Assembly: GCA_014490595.1 (NCBI GenBank)
Contig: CP061031.1
Location: 744,001-808,000, forward strand
DNA from: Corynebacterium wankanglinii
GTDB lineage: Bacteria; Actinomycetota; Actinomycetes; Mycobacteriales; Mycobacteriaceae
Direction of reading: 5' to 3'
Length of the DNA stretch: 64,000 nucleotides
The notes beneath the pieces are model-generated. The model had not been told where the DNA came from. It saw only the letters and a program-made list of their open reading frames with translations, and did no database searches. The position numbers were made by a program, and so were the translations under genes. Position 1 is the first letter of the stretch. Each line of letters begins with the position of its first letter. Below are positions 35,957 through 44,572 of the stretch, one piece after another.

Positions 35957-36121
35957 TTATCGCTCCTCGCGGAATTCGACGTGCTTGCGCACAACCGGGT
36001 CGTACTTCTTCAGCGTGATGCGATCCGGGTTGTTGCGCTTGTTCTTACGGGTCACGTAGGTGAAACCGGTGCCCGCAGTGGACTTGAGCTTGATGATCGG
36101 GCGGATATCGTTACGTGCCAT
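35957..36121 (-). CDS. rpmG: 50S ribosomal protein L33
   Basis: 54 residues. It reads [19 protein letters not shown] at the start, then YVTRKNRRNNPDR and VEFREER at the end. L33 without Cys (zinc-free). Its ATG overlaps the last base of the rpmB stop. The gene is short and easily missed. Confidence 0.96.
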   Translation of the reverse strand: MARNDIRPIIKLKSTAGTGFTYVTRKNKRNNPDRITLKKYDPVVRKHVEFREER

Positions 36122-36357
36122 TAGATCTTCTCACCTCGTGCGCGGATCTGAGCAACGACGGACTCGATACCGTCGCGGTCGATGACCTTCAGGCCCTTAG
36201 CGGAGACGTTCAGGGTAATGGTACGGCCCTCGGAGGGCAGGTAGAACCGGCGCTTCTGCACGTTGGGGTTCCAACGGCGCGAGTGGCGGCGGTGCGAGTG
36301 CGAGACAGTCTTGCCGAACGACGGCTTACGTCCCGTGACCTGGCAATGTGCCGACAT
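36121..36357 (-). CDS. rpmB: 50S ribosomal protein L28
   Basis: 78 residues. It starts [20 protein letters not shown], followed by [16 protein letters not shown] and [11 protein letters not shown]. Only one Cys remains, so no zinc ribbon. First gene of the operon; the promoter must lie in 36358-36554. Confidence 0.97.
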   Translation of the reverse strand: MSAHCQVTGRKPSFGKTVSHSHRRHSRRWNPNVQKRRFYLPSEGRTITLNVSAKGLKVIDRDGIESVVAQIRARGEKI

Positions 36358-36413
36358 GGGTTAGCTTCCTTACTCTTCTTGCCGCCCACGACCCGATCGC
36401 TATGTGAGGTAAA

Positions 36414-36453
36414 GCGCCAGGTAGGAAGCGGAGTGAGGGTCCGCGACCGGCGC
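36414..36453 (-). promoter_or_regulatory. Nested hairpin in the possible 5' leader of the rpmB operon
   Basis: GCGCC (36414-36418) pairs with GGCGC (36449-36453), and inside it GCGGA (36428-36432) pairs with TCCGC (36440-36444). It lies about 57 nt upstream of the rpmB start. It might be an autoregulatory leader, but stems of this size occur by chance in GC-rich DNA. The rest of 36358-36554 shows no Zur-type palindrome. Confidence 0.25.
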
Positions 36454-36554
36454 AAATGCAATCGGTTGACGCAGGCGTATACGTGTACTTCGACAACAGC
36501 GAGAGCCAACCATACCGCCTTACCCGCCTATCTCATAATCGCGCTGCGCGAAAA

Positions 36555-37688
36555 CTACGCGGTCGCCAGCAGCGTGGCCGTCGCGGAGCCCACCGCCAAA
36601 GGGGCCACCGCCAGGCCCCAGAGGGCGAAATGCGTCCACTGCACGCTCACGCCCGAACGTTTCAGCTGGTCCGCCCAGAGCAGTGTGGCTAGCGACGCCC
36701 ACGGGGAGACCAACGGCCCCGCATTGACTCCAATAAGGAGTGCCATCGTACTGAGCGAATCGCCGGCCGCGGGTTCGAGGGCGAAATAGGCGGGAATGTT
36801 GTTGATTGCGTTGGCGGCCGCGGCGCCGGCGGCTGCGAGAAGCCCCGGGTGCGCGCCCTGGAGGTGCCGCACCGCACCCGCGACGCTGCTGGCCGTGATG
36901 CATAGCGTCGCCGCTGCCGAAAGCGCGGCCGCCAACGCCAAGGCGGGCCACGGGATTAACGGGGCAACGCCACCGCGTCTGCCGTCAGTGCCGACTGCGA
37001 CCCACATCGCCGCGGCGGCGACCGTGCTCGTGGCCCAGTAGGGCACTGGACTGAGCAGCGCGAGCATTGTGGCACACAGGACTAACAGTGCGGCACCGGG
37101 GCGAGGGTAGTGGTGCTGATTGTCGTGCTCCGCGCAGCCGGCGGCTCCGCGGTATGCGAAGCGGGCGAGGTAGCACGCCGCGGCGGCCACGGCGAAAGCG
37201 GCTGCGGCCGGAAACCGGGCAGCGTGGCGGAAGTGCTGCTGCGAATCGAAGGCCCCGCCGCTCAGCGCCAGCAGATTGGTCAGGTTGGACACGGGAAGGG
37301 GCATCGATGCGAGGTTGGCAATCCAGACCACCGCTAACGCCACGGCAGGTTGAGGTAGACGGAACCGCGCTGCGAGCTGGATGGCGAGCGGGGTGAGCAT
37401 GATGGCAGTGGTGTCGAGGGAGAAAAACGCTGTGCACGCCGCGGCGAGGGCGAGGAAGCCTGCGAACGCCGCCTCCCGGCTCGAGGTGGCACGCTCGAGC
37501 CGGGCCACCAGCCATTCGAAGAGGTGGACCCGGGCGGCAAGGTTGACCACCACAGACATGCTGGCGGCAAACGCGAGCACGGGCAAGAGTCGCAGTGCGA
37601 GAGTCGCCGCGGCGTCGGTGTCGGCTGCGGCGAGGGCAGCAAAGGCGAAAAGTGCGGCAGCGGGGAGGAAAAGTGGGTGTCGATACAT
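36555..37688 (-). CDS. ArsB/SLC13-type permease
   Basis: 377 residues with about ten to eleven hydrophobic helices, Ala-rich. Family signals: SLDTTAIMLTP, NLTNLLAL (the first substrate-site Asn), NAINNIPAYFALEP and IGVNAGPLVSPWASLATLLW, which closely follow the ArsB/SLC13 pattern. Substrate unknown: arsenite, dicarboxylate and other anions are all possible in this superfamily. No arsC or arsR is near. It sits between the two ribosomal-protein operons. Confidence 0.85.
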   Translation of the reverse strand: MYRHPLFLPAAALFAFAALAAADTDAAATLALRLLPVLAFAASMSVVVNLAARVHLFEWLVARLERATSSREAAFAGFLALAAACTAFFSLDTTAIMLTPLAIQLAARFRLPQPAVALAVVWIANLASMPLPVSNLTNLLALSGGAFDSQQHFRHAARFPAAAAFAVAAAACYLARFAYRGAAGCAEHDNQHHYPRPGAALLVLCATMLALLSPVPYWATSTVAAAAMWVAVGTDGRRGGVAPLIPWPALALAAALSAAATLCITASSVAGAVRHLQGAHPGLLAAAGAAAANAINNIPAYFALEPAAGDSLSTMALLIGVNAGPLVSPWASLATLLWADQLKRSGVSVQWTHFALWGLAVAPLAVGSATATLLATA

Positions 37689-37761
37689 AGGTGTGGGGGC
37701 CGAAGGGACGTCGTCAAGCAGCGAGCGTAATTAGGTAAACGCGCACGTGAACTGTAAGGTG

Positions 37762-37850
37762 CTACGGGTTGTCCGGCGACCGCCGGATGAAGAGACCATT
37801 TCGCACCCAACTCGGGCACGATCCGCGCAACGCGCGGAACCGACCCGTAG
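37762..37850 (+). promoter_or_regulatory. Structured leader upstream of rpmE (candidate L31 leader)
   Basis: A closed multi-stem structure can be drawn. CTACGGGT (37762-37769) pairs perfectly with ACCCGTAG (37843-37850), enclosing a TCCGGC/GCCGGA hairpin (37772-37787) and a CCGCGC/GCGCGG hairpin (37823-37837). The structure ends 25 nt before the rpmE ATG, just upstream of AGGGAG. L31 leaders of several bacterial groups, corynebacteria included, have been described as autoregulatory RNAs. Matching this one to such a model is inference. Confidence 0.6.
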
Positions 37851-37875
37851 TTCAATCCTGAGGGAGACGAATTCA

Positions 37876-38145
37876 ATGAGGAAAGACATTCACCCGGATT
37901 ACCACCCGGTGATTTTCCAGGACGCGAACACGGGCCACAAGTTCCTGACGCGCTCCACCCTGACCTCCGCACGCACCGAGCAGTGGGAAGACGGCAACGA
38001 GTATCCGCTCGTCGTGGTTGACGTGACTGCAGAGTCCCACCCGTTCTGGACCGGCGCTCAGCGCCTCATGGACACCGCTGGCCGCGTGGAGAAGTTCAAC
38101 CAGCGTTTCGGTGGCATGGCCCGCCGCAAGAAGAAGTCCAACTAG
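37876..38145 (+). CDS. rpmE: 50S ribosomal protein L31, type B
   Basis: 89 residues. [16 protein letters not shown] start, [27 protein letters not shown]. This is the zinc-free type B L31. The chosen ATG follows AGGGAG at 9 nt; the long upstream open frame is ignored. Followed by rpmF after 21 nt. Confidence 0.97.
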   Translation: MRKDIHPDYHPVIFQDANTGHKFLTRSTLTSARTEQWEDGNEYPLVVVDVTAESHPFWTGAQRLMDTAGRVEKFNQRFGGMARRKKKSN

Positions 38146-38166
38146 AGGGAATAAAGGAGACTCACC

Positions 38167-38340
38167 ATGGCAACACCGAAGTTCAGGAAGTCCCGCGCGA
38201 ACACGCGCATGCGCCGTTCCCAGTGGAAGGCGGACAACGCCGATCTGCAGACTGTCAAGGTCGATGGCCAGGAGGTTCGCATTCCGCGTCGCCTAGTCAA
38301 GGCTGCTCAGGCCGGCCTTATCGACGTCGAGCAGTTCTAA
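38167..38340 (+). CDS. rpmF: 50S ribosomal protein L32
   Basis: 57 residues. [20 protein letters not shown] start; no zinc Cys. Preceded by AAAGGAG. In mycobacteria and corynebacteria an L31/L32 pair precedes the mprAB locus as here. Ends at an intrinsic terminator. Confidence 0.96.
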   Translation: MATPKFRKSRANTRMRRSQWKADNADLQTVKVDGQEVRIPRRLVKAAQAGLIDVEQF

Positions 38341-38373
38341 GCATGAGCGAGGCTTCATGCCTCATCTCAGAAG

Positions 38374-38403
38374 CCGGGATCCCCAGGTGGGACCCGGTTT
38401 TTT
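38374..38403 (+). terminator. Intrinsic terminator after rpmF
   Basis: CCGGGATCCC pairs with GGGACCCGG across a short AGGT-type loop (one bulged A), followed by six T (38398-38403). Confidence 0.9.
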
Positions 38404-38435
38404 CGATTCAGTTAAACTCTGAGTAAAAAATAAGT

Positions 38436-38441
38436 CATAAT
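38436..38441 (+). promoter_or_regulatory. Leaderless -10 of mprA
   Basis: CATAAT, 6 nt before the ATG at 38448, in a very AT-rich stretch (38408-38447). No ribosome-binding site between. Confidence 0.55.
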
Positions 38442-38447
38442 ATCCCT

Positions 38448-39146
38448 ATGAAAATTCTCGTTGCCGATGACGAGCAGGCCGTCCGCGAGTCGCTCCGCCG
38501 CTCTCTCCGCTTCAATGGATACGACGTTGTGCTCGCCGAAGATGGTGAGGACGCGCTCGATCAGATCCGCGTGGAGCAGCCTGACCTGACCATCCTCGAT
38601 TTAATGATGCCCAAGCTCGACGGCTTGGGTGTATGCCGCACGCTGCGCTCCTCCGGCTACGATGGCCCGATCTTGATGCTCACCGCGCGCGACGGGGTAT
38701 CCGACCGGGTCGCCGGCTTGGATGCGGGAGCGGACGATTACCTGCCCAAGCCGTTTGCTCTGGAGGAGTTGCTCGCCCGGGTCGGATCTCTTCTGAGGAG
38801 AACTCGCTCCGAGGCGCGGAAGGCTGCGGAAAAGGACACAACCCGCCTGCAGTTTGAGGATCTGACTTTGGACACCTCAACGCGAGATGTCACTCGCGCC
38901 GGCCGGCCGATTTCGTTGACCCGCACCGAGTTCGCGCTTTTGCACCTCCTGCTGCAGAATCCGCGCCACGTGCTGGACCGCCAGACCATCCTGGAGGAGG
39001 TCTGGGGCTATGATTTCCCCACGTCCGGCAACGCACTTGAGGTCTACATCGGGTACCTCCGCAGGAAGACCGAGGCAGGCGGAGAATCGCGCCTGATCCA
39101 TACCGTCCGTGGGGTCGGCTACGTCTTGCGGGAGACCGCTCCGTGA
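38448..39146 (+). CDS. mprA: OmpR-family response regulator (MprA type)
   Basis: 232 residues. The receiver domain (1-118) has the acidic pocket VADDEQ, the phosphate acceptor Asp51 in [21 protein letters not shown] and DDYLPKPF. The C-terminal winged helix (130-230) has [34 protein letters not shown] and the RGVGYVLR end. With mprB it forms the envelope-stress two-component system that in mycobacteria controls sigE and pepD. The gene order mprA-mprB-pepD-moaB2 is conserved. It overlaps mprB by 4 nt. Confidence 0.95.
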   Translation: MKILVADDEQAVRESLRRSLRFNGYDVVLAEDGEDALDQIRVEQPDLTILDLMMPKLDGLGVCRTLRSSGYDGPILMLTARDGVSDRVAGLDAGADDYLPKPFALEELLARVGSLLRRTRSEARKAAEKDTTRLQFEDLTLDTSTRDVTRAGRPISLTRTEFALLHLLLQNPRHVLDRQTILEEVWGYDFPTSGNALEVYIGYLRRKTEAGGESRLIHTVRGVGYVLRETAP

Positions 39147-40618
39147 TCTTGCGGCGCTACCCGGATGGAGCTGAGGCCCTCCCAGCCAGCTCCGGCCGGT
39201 CCCTTCGCAACAGTTTGGCCGTGCTCGCCGGCGTCATCGTCGCCGTTGTCATCCTCCTCACCGCGCTTTTTACGTACCGGCTCTCCGAGACAACCCGCCT
39301 GCGGGTGATGGACGACAACCTGCGTACGCGCACCTACGGCGTGACTCTCCAACTGCAAGAACTGGGCACGGGCGATACGGCAGGCGTTGAGCGCGCTCTG
39401 GAGGACTTCCGCCGTGCAACCCCGTGGGTGAAAATCGCCGCCTCGCCCTCCGGTTCCAACGTGTTCTATGGCGATCCGGTTCCAGTGGCAGGGCCGTTCA
39501 CCCGGATGCCCTCCGGTGACCAGCTTTCCCAGCGCACTGTCGCAGGCGAGCGGGTGGTGGTGCGCCGCAGTGAAACTGGCGTGACGGTGGCGATGGCGGA
39601 GCCACTCGACGTGTTCCACATCGTCTCCGGAAGCTGGGGCGCCGCCGCGCTAGTCATTGCTGGCACCGGCGGGTTGCTGGCCTGGATTGCTGGTGCAGCG
39701 ATCTCCGCCGTCGGCCTCCGGCCCGTGCGTAGGCTGCACAAGGCAATCGACGCTGCCAACGAGTCGGACCAACTCACCGAACTGCCTGTAGACGGCGACG
39801 ACGAGTTTGCGGATATCACTGCATCGGTGAACAGGATGATCACCACGCTGGAAGAGTCCAAGACACGCCAGGCCCAGCTGGTGGCTGATGCGGGACACGA
39901 GCTGAAGACACCGCTGACGTCCATGCGCACCAATATCGAGTTGCTCATGATGCTGTACAACTCCGGGCGCCAAGACCAGATCTCGGAGCAGGACCGGTTG
40001 GACTTGGAGCGCGATGTCATCGCTCAGATGGAGGAGATGTCCATCCTCATCGGCGATTTGGTCAACCTCGCCCGTGACGAGGCGCAAGGTGCGGAGCCAG
40101 AGGATTTCCGCCTCGACGAAGTGCTAGAAGAGGCGCTTGACCGCGTGCGTCGCCGCCGCCCGGATTTAGCCTTCCAATTCGAGGCGGACCCGTGGGTCAT
40201 CCACGGCGACCGTTTCGCTATGGGGCGGGCTCCGATCAACCTCATCGACAACGCCGCGAAGTGGTCGCCGCAGGGCGGCACCGTCCGTGTCTCGCTGAAG
40301 GCCGCAAAGCGAAACGCGGTGCTCATTGTGGACGACTCCGGACCCGGCATCCCCGAAGCGGAGCGGGAGAAGGTCTTCGAACGCTTCTACCGCGCTCCTG
40401 AATCCCGGTCGATGCCCGGATCCGGGCTGGGTCTGGCGATTGTGAAGCAGGTCTTCGACCGCCATAACGCCACGATCGTGGCTGAGGAATCCGACGACGG
40501 CGGCGCACGGTTCCGCGTGGTGTTCCCGGGACGGCCGCCTGGAGATGACCCGCAGGACGGGGACGAGGGCGCGCTTGCCCGCACCTCCCGCGTTATCCCG
40601 CGCAAGGGCTACAGCTAA
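39143..40618 (+). CDS. mprB: Sensor histidine kinase (MprB type)
   Basis: 491 residues. TM1 (about 22-46) and TM2 (about 164-190) flank an extracytoplasmic sensor of about 118 residues. A HAMP region follows, then the DHp helix with phospho-acceptor His252 ([15 protein letters not shown]). The ATPase domain shows the N box [27 protein letters not shown] and [14 protein letters not shown] start overlapping the mprA stop as GTGA, so coupled. Partner of the preceding regulator. Confidence 0.95.
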   Translation: MILRRYPDGAEALPASSGRSLRNSLAVLAGVIVAVVILLTALFTYRLSETTRLRVMDDNLRTRTYGVTLQLQELGTGDTAGVERALEDFRRATPWVKIAASPSGSNVFYGDPVPVAGPFTRMPSGDQLSQRTVAGERVVVRRSETGVTVAMAEPLDVFHIVSGSWGAAALVIAGTGGLLAWIAGAAISAVGLRPVRRLHKAIDAANESDQLTELPVDGDDEFADITASVNRMITTLEESKTRQAQLVADAGHELKTPLTSMRTNIELLMMLYNSGRQDQISEQDRLDLERDVIAQMEEMSILIGDLVNLARDEAQGAEPEDFRLDEVLEEALDRVRRRRPDLAFQFEADPWVIHGDRFAMGRAPINLIDNAAKWSPQGGTVRVSLKAAKRNAVLIVDDSGPGIPEAEREKVFERFYRAPESRSMPGSGLGLAIVKQVFDRHNATIVAEESDDGGARFRVVFPGRPPGDDPQDGDEGALARTSRVIPRKGYS

Positions 40619-40706
40619 GACGTACAGCTAGTGTTCAGTAAGTATTACGTTTTACCGTGCAGGCCCCGAAGTTTTGCCACAGGGCGGGCGGGCATAATTG
40701 CGCCTC

Positions 40707-41933
40707 ATGAGTGAACTGAACTACCCGGGCGACACGTCTAGCTTTCCTGCGAACGGTGGGCCCAGCAGCGTCTACCAGGTCGAATCGCAGTCCCCGGCAC
40801 AACGCCGCGGCAGAGGTGGCCTCGCCGGGGCGTTTGCCATCGCGCTTGCCACTGCTCTAGTCGCGGGCGGCGGTGCGGGCTATCTCGCGGGCTCGGCCCA
40901 GTCTGGCAACCAGTCCTCGACGCCCAGCAGCGCGGTTTCGGGGAATGAGCCTGACCAACACAACGAGCTGCGCAATCCGACTGTGGCAGATCCCGCGGAA
41001 GCCCCCGCCGGTTCCGTGGAGCAGGTGGCGGCAGCCGTGCTGCCGGCTGTGGTGTCCATCGAGGTTGCCACACCTCGCGGCAGCGCCGAGGGCTCCGGCT
41101 CCATTATTTCCGCGGACGGGTATGTGCTGACCAACCACCACGTGGTTGCCGGCGCTGAAACACCTGGGTCGAAGATCCAGGTTTCGCTTAACGACGGCTC
41201 ACGCCACGACGCCCAGTTTGTGGCCTCCGACGTCAACACCGATGTCGGGGTGATCAAGATCGAGGGCGTCGCTGATCTCCCGGTCATACAGTTCGGCAAC
41301 TCCGACGATCTGCGGGTGGGCCAGGAAGTGGTTGCGGTGGGTTCACCCCTGGGGCTGTCCGCAACGGTGACGAGCGGCATCGTGTCGGCTTTGAACCGGC
41401 CTGTTCGCGCCTCTCAGGGCGGCGGGGAGAGCTCGCTGATGGACGGCATCCAGACGGACGCGGCGATCAATCCCGGTAACTCCGGCGGCCCCCTGGTGGA
41501 CATGAACGGCAACCTCATCGGCATGAACTCCGCCATTGCCTCGCTGTCTGCGGGCGGCTTCGGTCAAGGCGGCCAAGGCGGGTCCATCGGCTTGGGGTTT
41601 GCCATTCCCTCGAACTTTGCTAAGCGCGTGGCCGATCAGCTCATTGCGAAGGGGGAGGCGACGCAGCCGATGCTCGGTGTGCGCGTCAGCGTGGTTGAGA
41701 GCCTGGGTGGCGGCGCGGTGGTGGCGGGGGTGGAACCCGGCAGCCCCGCGGACCAGGCAGGGTTGCAGGCTGGCGACGTGATCACCCGGCTGAACGACCG
41801 TCCGATTGATTCCGCAGATGCGCTCATTGCAGCCACCCGTTCTCAGGGGTTCGGCGAGACTGTCACATTGCAGGTGCAGCGTGGTGAGCAATCCCAACCG
41901 ATTCCGGTAGAGGTGACCTTAAGTTCCGAGTAA
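40707..41933 (+). CDS. pepD: HtrA-like serine protease with PDZ domain (PepD type)
   Basis: 408 residues. A cytoplasmic N-terminus and one membrane anchor (about 38-62) precede an extracytoplasmic trypsin-like domain. The catalytic triad is His145 (LTNHHVVAG), Asp179 (TDVGVIKI) and Ser259 (NPGNSGGPLV). A single PDZ domain is at the C-terminus (GGAVVAGVEPGSPADQAGLQAGDVI). It degrades or refolds misfolded envelope proteins and is an MprAB target in mycobacteria. CATAAT (40693-40698) ends 8 nt before the ATG. Confidence 0.95.
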   Translation: MSELNYPGDTSSFPANGGPSSVYQVESQSPAQRRGRGGLAGAFAIALATALVAGGGAGYLAGSAQSGNQSSTPSSAVSGNEPDQHNELRNPTVADPAEAPAGSVEQVAAAVLPAVVSIEVATPRGSAEGSGSIISADGYVLTNHHVVAGAETPGSKIQVSLNDGSRHDAQFVASDVNTDVGVIKIEGVADLPVIQFGNSDDLRVGQEVVAVGSPLGLSATVTSGIVSALNRPVRASQGGGESSLMDGIQTDAAINPGNSGGPLVDMNGNLIGMNSAIASLSAGGFGQGGQGGSIGLGFAIPSNFAKRVADQLIAKGEATQPMLGVRVSVVESLGGGAVVAGVEPGSPADQAGLQAGDVITRLNDRPIDSADALIAATRSQGFGETVTLQVQRGEQSQPIPVEVTLSSE

Positions 41934-41984
41934 CTTCTTATCTGTCTCACTCGCCCGTCTAGCTTCAAAGGGAGTCCCACCACG

Positions 41985-42545
41985 ATGCCGGAACTGTTTG
42001 ACGCGCTCGACATCACCGAGCCGGATGACGCCACACTGCGCGCCTCTGAGCTGGAGCGCGACTCGCCCACCTCGCCGTGTGCGATCGTTGTGCTGGTGGG
42101 CGACCGCCGCTACGACGCGCCCGGAGATAACACCGATGAGATGGTGGTGGAGCTTTTGCGCGAGGTCGGCTTCCAGGTCGACGGCGTGGTGCGGGTGAAG
42201 TCGAAGAAGTCAGAGATCCGCAAGGCCATCGAGACCGGGGTCGTTGGAGGGGTGGACCTCGTGCTCACCCTCGGCGGCACTGGCGTGGGCCCCCGGGACA
42301 AAACCCCGGAAGCCACCCGCGCGGTGATTGACAAGATCGTGCCGGGTGTCAGCCAGGCCATCCGCGCCTCGGGGCAGGCGTGCGGTGCGGTAGACGCGTG
42401 CACCTCGCGCGGCTTCTGCGGAGTGTCCGGGTCCACGGTGGTGGTTAACCTGGCATCGAGCCGGCAGGCCATCCGCGACGGTGTGTCCACGCTGGCCCCA
42501 CTGGTGACCCACCTCATTGGCGAGCTGAACCAGTATTCCGTCTAA
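41985..42545 (+). CDS. moaB2: MoaB/Mog-type molybdopterin protein
   Basis: 186 residues. A MoCF-binding domain: LVGDRRYDAPGDNTDE, DLVLTLGGTGVGPRDKTPEAT and SGSTVVVNLASS. By family it adenylylates molybdopterin or binds the cofactor. In this syntenic position (after pepD) it is MoaB2 of mycobacteria, whose role is not firmly established. A FtsZ- and gephyrin-related MoeA homologue lies 3.5 kb downstream. Confidence 0.92.
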   Translation: MPELFDALDITEPDDATLRASELERDSPTSPCAIVVLVGDRRYDAPGDNTDEMVVELLREVGFQVDGVVRVKSKKSEIRKAIETGVVGGVDLVLTLGGTGVGPRDKTPEATRAVIDKIVPGVSQAIRASGQACGAVDACTSRGFCGVSGSTVVVNLASSRQAIRDGVSTLAPLVTHLIGELNQYSV

Positions 42546-42563
42546 GAACAGGAACGGGCGATA

Positions 42564-42761
42564 GTGGTGAAGAAAAGAAGGCGGGCTGCGCGCATCGCCG
42601 AGGTGGACTACGACAGGACCGCTGACTCGGCGGCAACCCCGTGGGATGACGAAAACCCGGCTCTAGACGCCGAGCGCGAGGTGCTGCTCGACGATGAAGA
42701 GCCGGGGCTGACGGGCCGTGCTTTTTACGATGCGGAACGGCCGCCGCACTACGGGGAGTAG
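42564..42761 (+). CDS. Small acidic protein of unknown function
   Basis: 65 residues. A basic start (KKRRRAARIAEVDYDR) is followed by an acidic body (DDENPALDAEREVLLDDEEPG) and ends PPHYGE. No transmembrane segment. It follows moaB2 by 18 nt in the same direction, and a small protein occurs at this position in C. glutamicum too. Function unknown. Start is one of two adjacent GTG codons (42564, 42567). Confidence 0.7.
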   Translation: MVKKRRRAARIAEVDYDRTADSAATPWDDENPALDAEREVLLDDEEPGLTGRAFYDAERPPHYGE

Positions 42762-42779
42762 CGGGGCGCTGGCCGCGGG

Positions 42780-43202
42780 TTATTTCAACGGCTTTTGTGC
42801 TGTGGTGGGGTTTTGGCTGGCGAGCAGGTCGCGGATCTCGGTGAGCAGCTCGGTGTCGGTCGGTGCCGGCTCCTCCGGATTGATGCCCTTGTGGCGCTTT
42901 TGAGCCTCATCCAGCTTATTCATCGGCGCAACGAGCAGGAATTAGATCACCGCGGCGATGAGCAGGAAGTTGATGATGGCGGTCAGCACGGCGCCGAAGT
43001 CGACGAAGGTTGCTTCGTTTCCCTCGCGCACGTGGAAGCCCAAGCCGGAGTAATCCACGCCGCCCAGGGCCGCGAGGAGCGGGTTGATGATCGCGTCGGA
43101 GAACGACGTGACAACGCCGGTGAACGCCGCGCCGATGACAACACCGACGGCAAGCTCGATGACGTTGCCGCGCATAATAAAGTCTTTAAAGCCTTGAAGC
43201 AT
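42780..43202 (-). pseudogene. mscL: Large-conductance mechanosensitive channel, in-frame TAA as given
   Basis: The full frame of 140 codons matches MscL. TM1 reads GNVIELAVGVVIGAAFTGVV, TM2 is FGAVLTAIINFLLIAAVI then FLLVAP, and a charged C-terminal helix follows (NKLDEAQKRHKG ...). At 42942-42944 a TAA stands where MscL has Tyr before FLLVAP, inside TM2, so the product would be 86 residues and unlikely to gate. Reading continues in frame for 53 more codons, so a single base change explains it. MscL releases solutes on hypo-osmotic shock, the counterpart of the betP uptake system in this window. One nt after the SAF-gene stop. Confidence 0.9.
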
Positions 43203-43203
43203 G

Positions 43204-43831
43204 CTAGGGGATAGTAAATGGGCGTGGGCGGTTGCTCAACACAAGCGTGAGCGGCTCCGAGAGCGATGCGGCTGCGACCGCCGCCGCGTCTTGCTGCGCG
43301 CAGCAGCACCAGTACTGCGTCACCGTCGCCTGTGGTGACGACCCTCCCGTTGGCCGCAACCACGCGCGGGCCCTGCCCGACTACGTCCACGAAGGCGCCG
43401 TGGTGCAGCATCGGCAGGATGTCCGGTTCCGCTAGCGGCACAGGGACCATCGAGAACGCATCCTGGTCGGGTTCGTCCGCCGTGAGCAGCGCCGCCAAAT
43501 CCGGCCCGACGAGCCGGGTCGAGGTCACCACCTCACCTCGTGCGGCGGCCGCCGCGAGCAACTGCCCTTCCGCCAGCGCGGCGTCCGTTAACGCTTCCTC
43601 CGGCACCGATTCTGCAGGTAGGCGCCGCAGCTCCAGATCGGCCGCCGTGAGGACCGCCCCGGGGGCGACGCTGCGCGCGAAGGTGAGGACTGGCGGGTCG
43701 GACCGTGAGGCGTCGATAAGCAGATGCGCAATTGCGGCGACCACAAGCACCACGGCGGCAGCTCTGCGGATGAGTACGGAGCGCCGGTAGCCGGGAGTGC
43801 GCAATTGGTCGAGGTACGCGGGAATATCCAT
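43204..43831 (-). pseudogene. SAF-domain membrane protein, frameshifted as given
   Basis: The N-terminal 20 residues are cytoplasmic, then one transmembrane helix (AAAVVLVVAAIAHLLI). A SAF-type domain follows (ARSVAPGAVLTAADLELRRLP, LAEGQLLAAAAARGEVVTSTRLVG), as in CpaB-like pilus proteins. The natural ending DAAAVAAASLSEPLTLVLS and a stop at 43204 lie in another frame. The frame as given would run 220 nt into mscL. Two bases missing (or one extra) within 43290-43305, a CG/GC alternation, would restore it to about 208 residues. It precedes mscL by 1 nt. Function unknown. Confidence 0.78.
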
Positions 43832-43865
43832 AGGGATAGGACGCTCGTGCGCGCATCACGGTTCC

Positions 43866-44414
43866 CTACACGCAGAAGAAACCTTCCGGGGTAATCACCG
43901 CATCCACTGCCTGATCGTGCGAGTCGTGCGGCACAGCATCCACCAACTCCCAGCTGTAGACTACCGCCGCTACCGGTACTTCCAGGCCATGCAGCGCTCT
44001 GTCGTAGTATCCGGCACCCTTGCCAAGGCGCATGCCATGCCTATCGACGGCTAACGCCGGCGCCACCACAAGCCCGCAGGAGCGCAACACCTGGGAGGTA
44101 AAGCGCGGGCCGCCGGGCTCCGAAATGCCCAGTGCACCCCGCTCGCTAGCGTCGCCCGCCTCTGCCCAGGCCATGACCCCGTGAGGGAGAGCGATGGGGA
44201 GAAACACCGTGCGCGCCGCATGTGCGAGCTGAGACGCGAAACCAGCGGGGCCAGGCTCGGAAGGTAGCGGATTGTACGCGGCGATATTAGTGCCCTGGGC
44301 ACCCAGCGCGGCGATGCACGCGCGGGTGTGATCCACAATCGCTTGGTCGAGGGCCCGCTTGCGCGCCGGGGTCGTGCGCAGATCCCGCCGCGCGGCCAGG
44401 TGGGAGTTGCGCAT
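43866..44414 (-). CDS. fthC: 5-formyltetrahydrofolate cyclo-ligase
   Basis: 182 residues. The family signature RLGKGAGYYDRAL (ATP and substrate binding) and the folate-site end VDAVITPEGFF are clear. It converts 5-formyl-THF to methenyl-THF with ATP. ATG 44414 is preferred to a TTG at 44447, though neither has a strong ribosome-binding site. Divergent from galU, as in mycobacteria (Rv0992c-galU). Confidence 0.92.
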   Translation of the reverse strand: MRNSHLAARRDLRTTPARKRALDQAIVDHTRACIAALGAQGTNIAAYNPLPSEPGPAGFASQLAHAARTVFLPIALPHGVMAWAEAGDASERGALGISEPGGPRFTSQVLRSCGLVVAPALAVDRHGMRLGKGAGYYDRALHGLEVPVAAVVYSWELVDAVPHDSHDQAVDAVITPEGFFCV

Positions 44415-44558
44415 TGCGGTTTTAGAAATGGGCTGGGTGGCATCCAAGGTGGTGCTCGCGTTCCTTGTGTTCGCTGAACTTGTCTGGCTATCTCGTCTGG
44501 CTGCCTTAGCTAGGACACGTCGTCCGGGTCGCAGCCGGGTTGTGGTGGGCGGGGGCTG

Positions 44559-44564
44559 TAAGCT
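44559..44564 (+). promoter_or_regulatory. Leaderless -10 of galU
   Basis: TAAGCT with 8 nt to the ATG at 44573. Confidence 0.45.
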
Positions 44565-44572
44565 TCCCGTTT

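Noticed and set aside
36358-36554. Zur operator for the zinc-free ribosomal proteins
   Set aside because: No TGATAATN-type palindrome was found in either ribosomal upstream region.
42983-43831. 282-residue SAF protein overlapping mscL
   Set aside because: The part after 43300 is low-complexity and lies opposite no homology; a frame with a natural ending before mscL is better.
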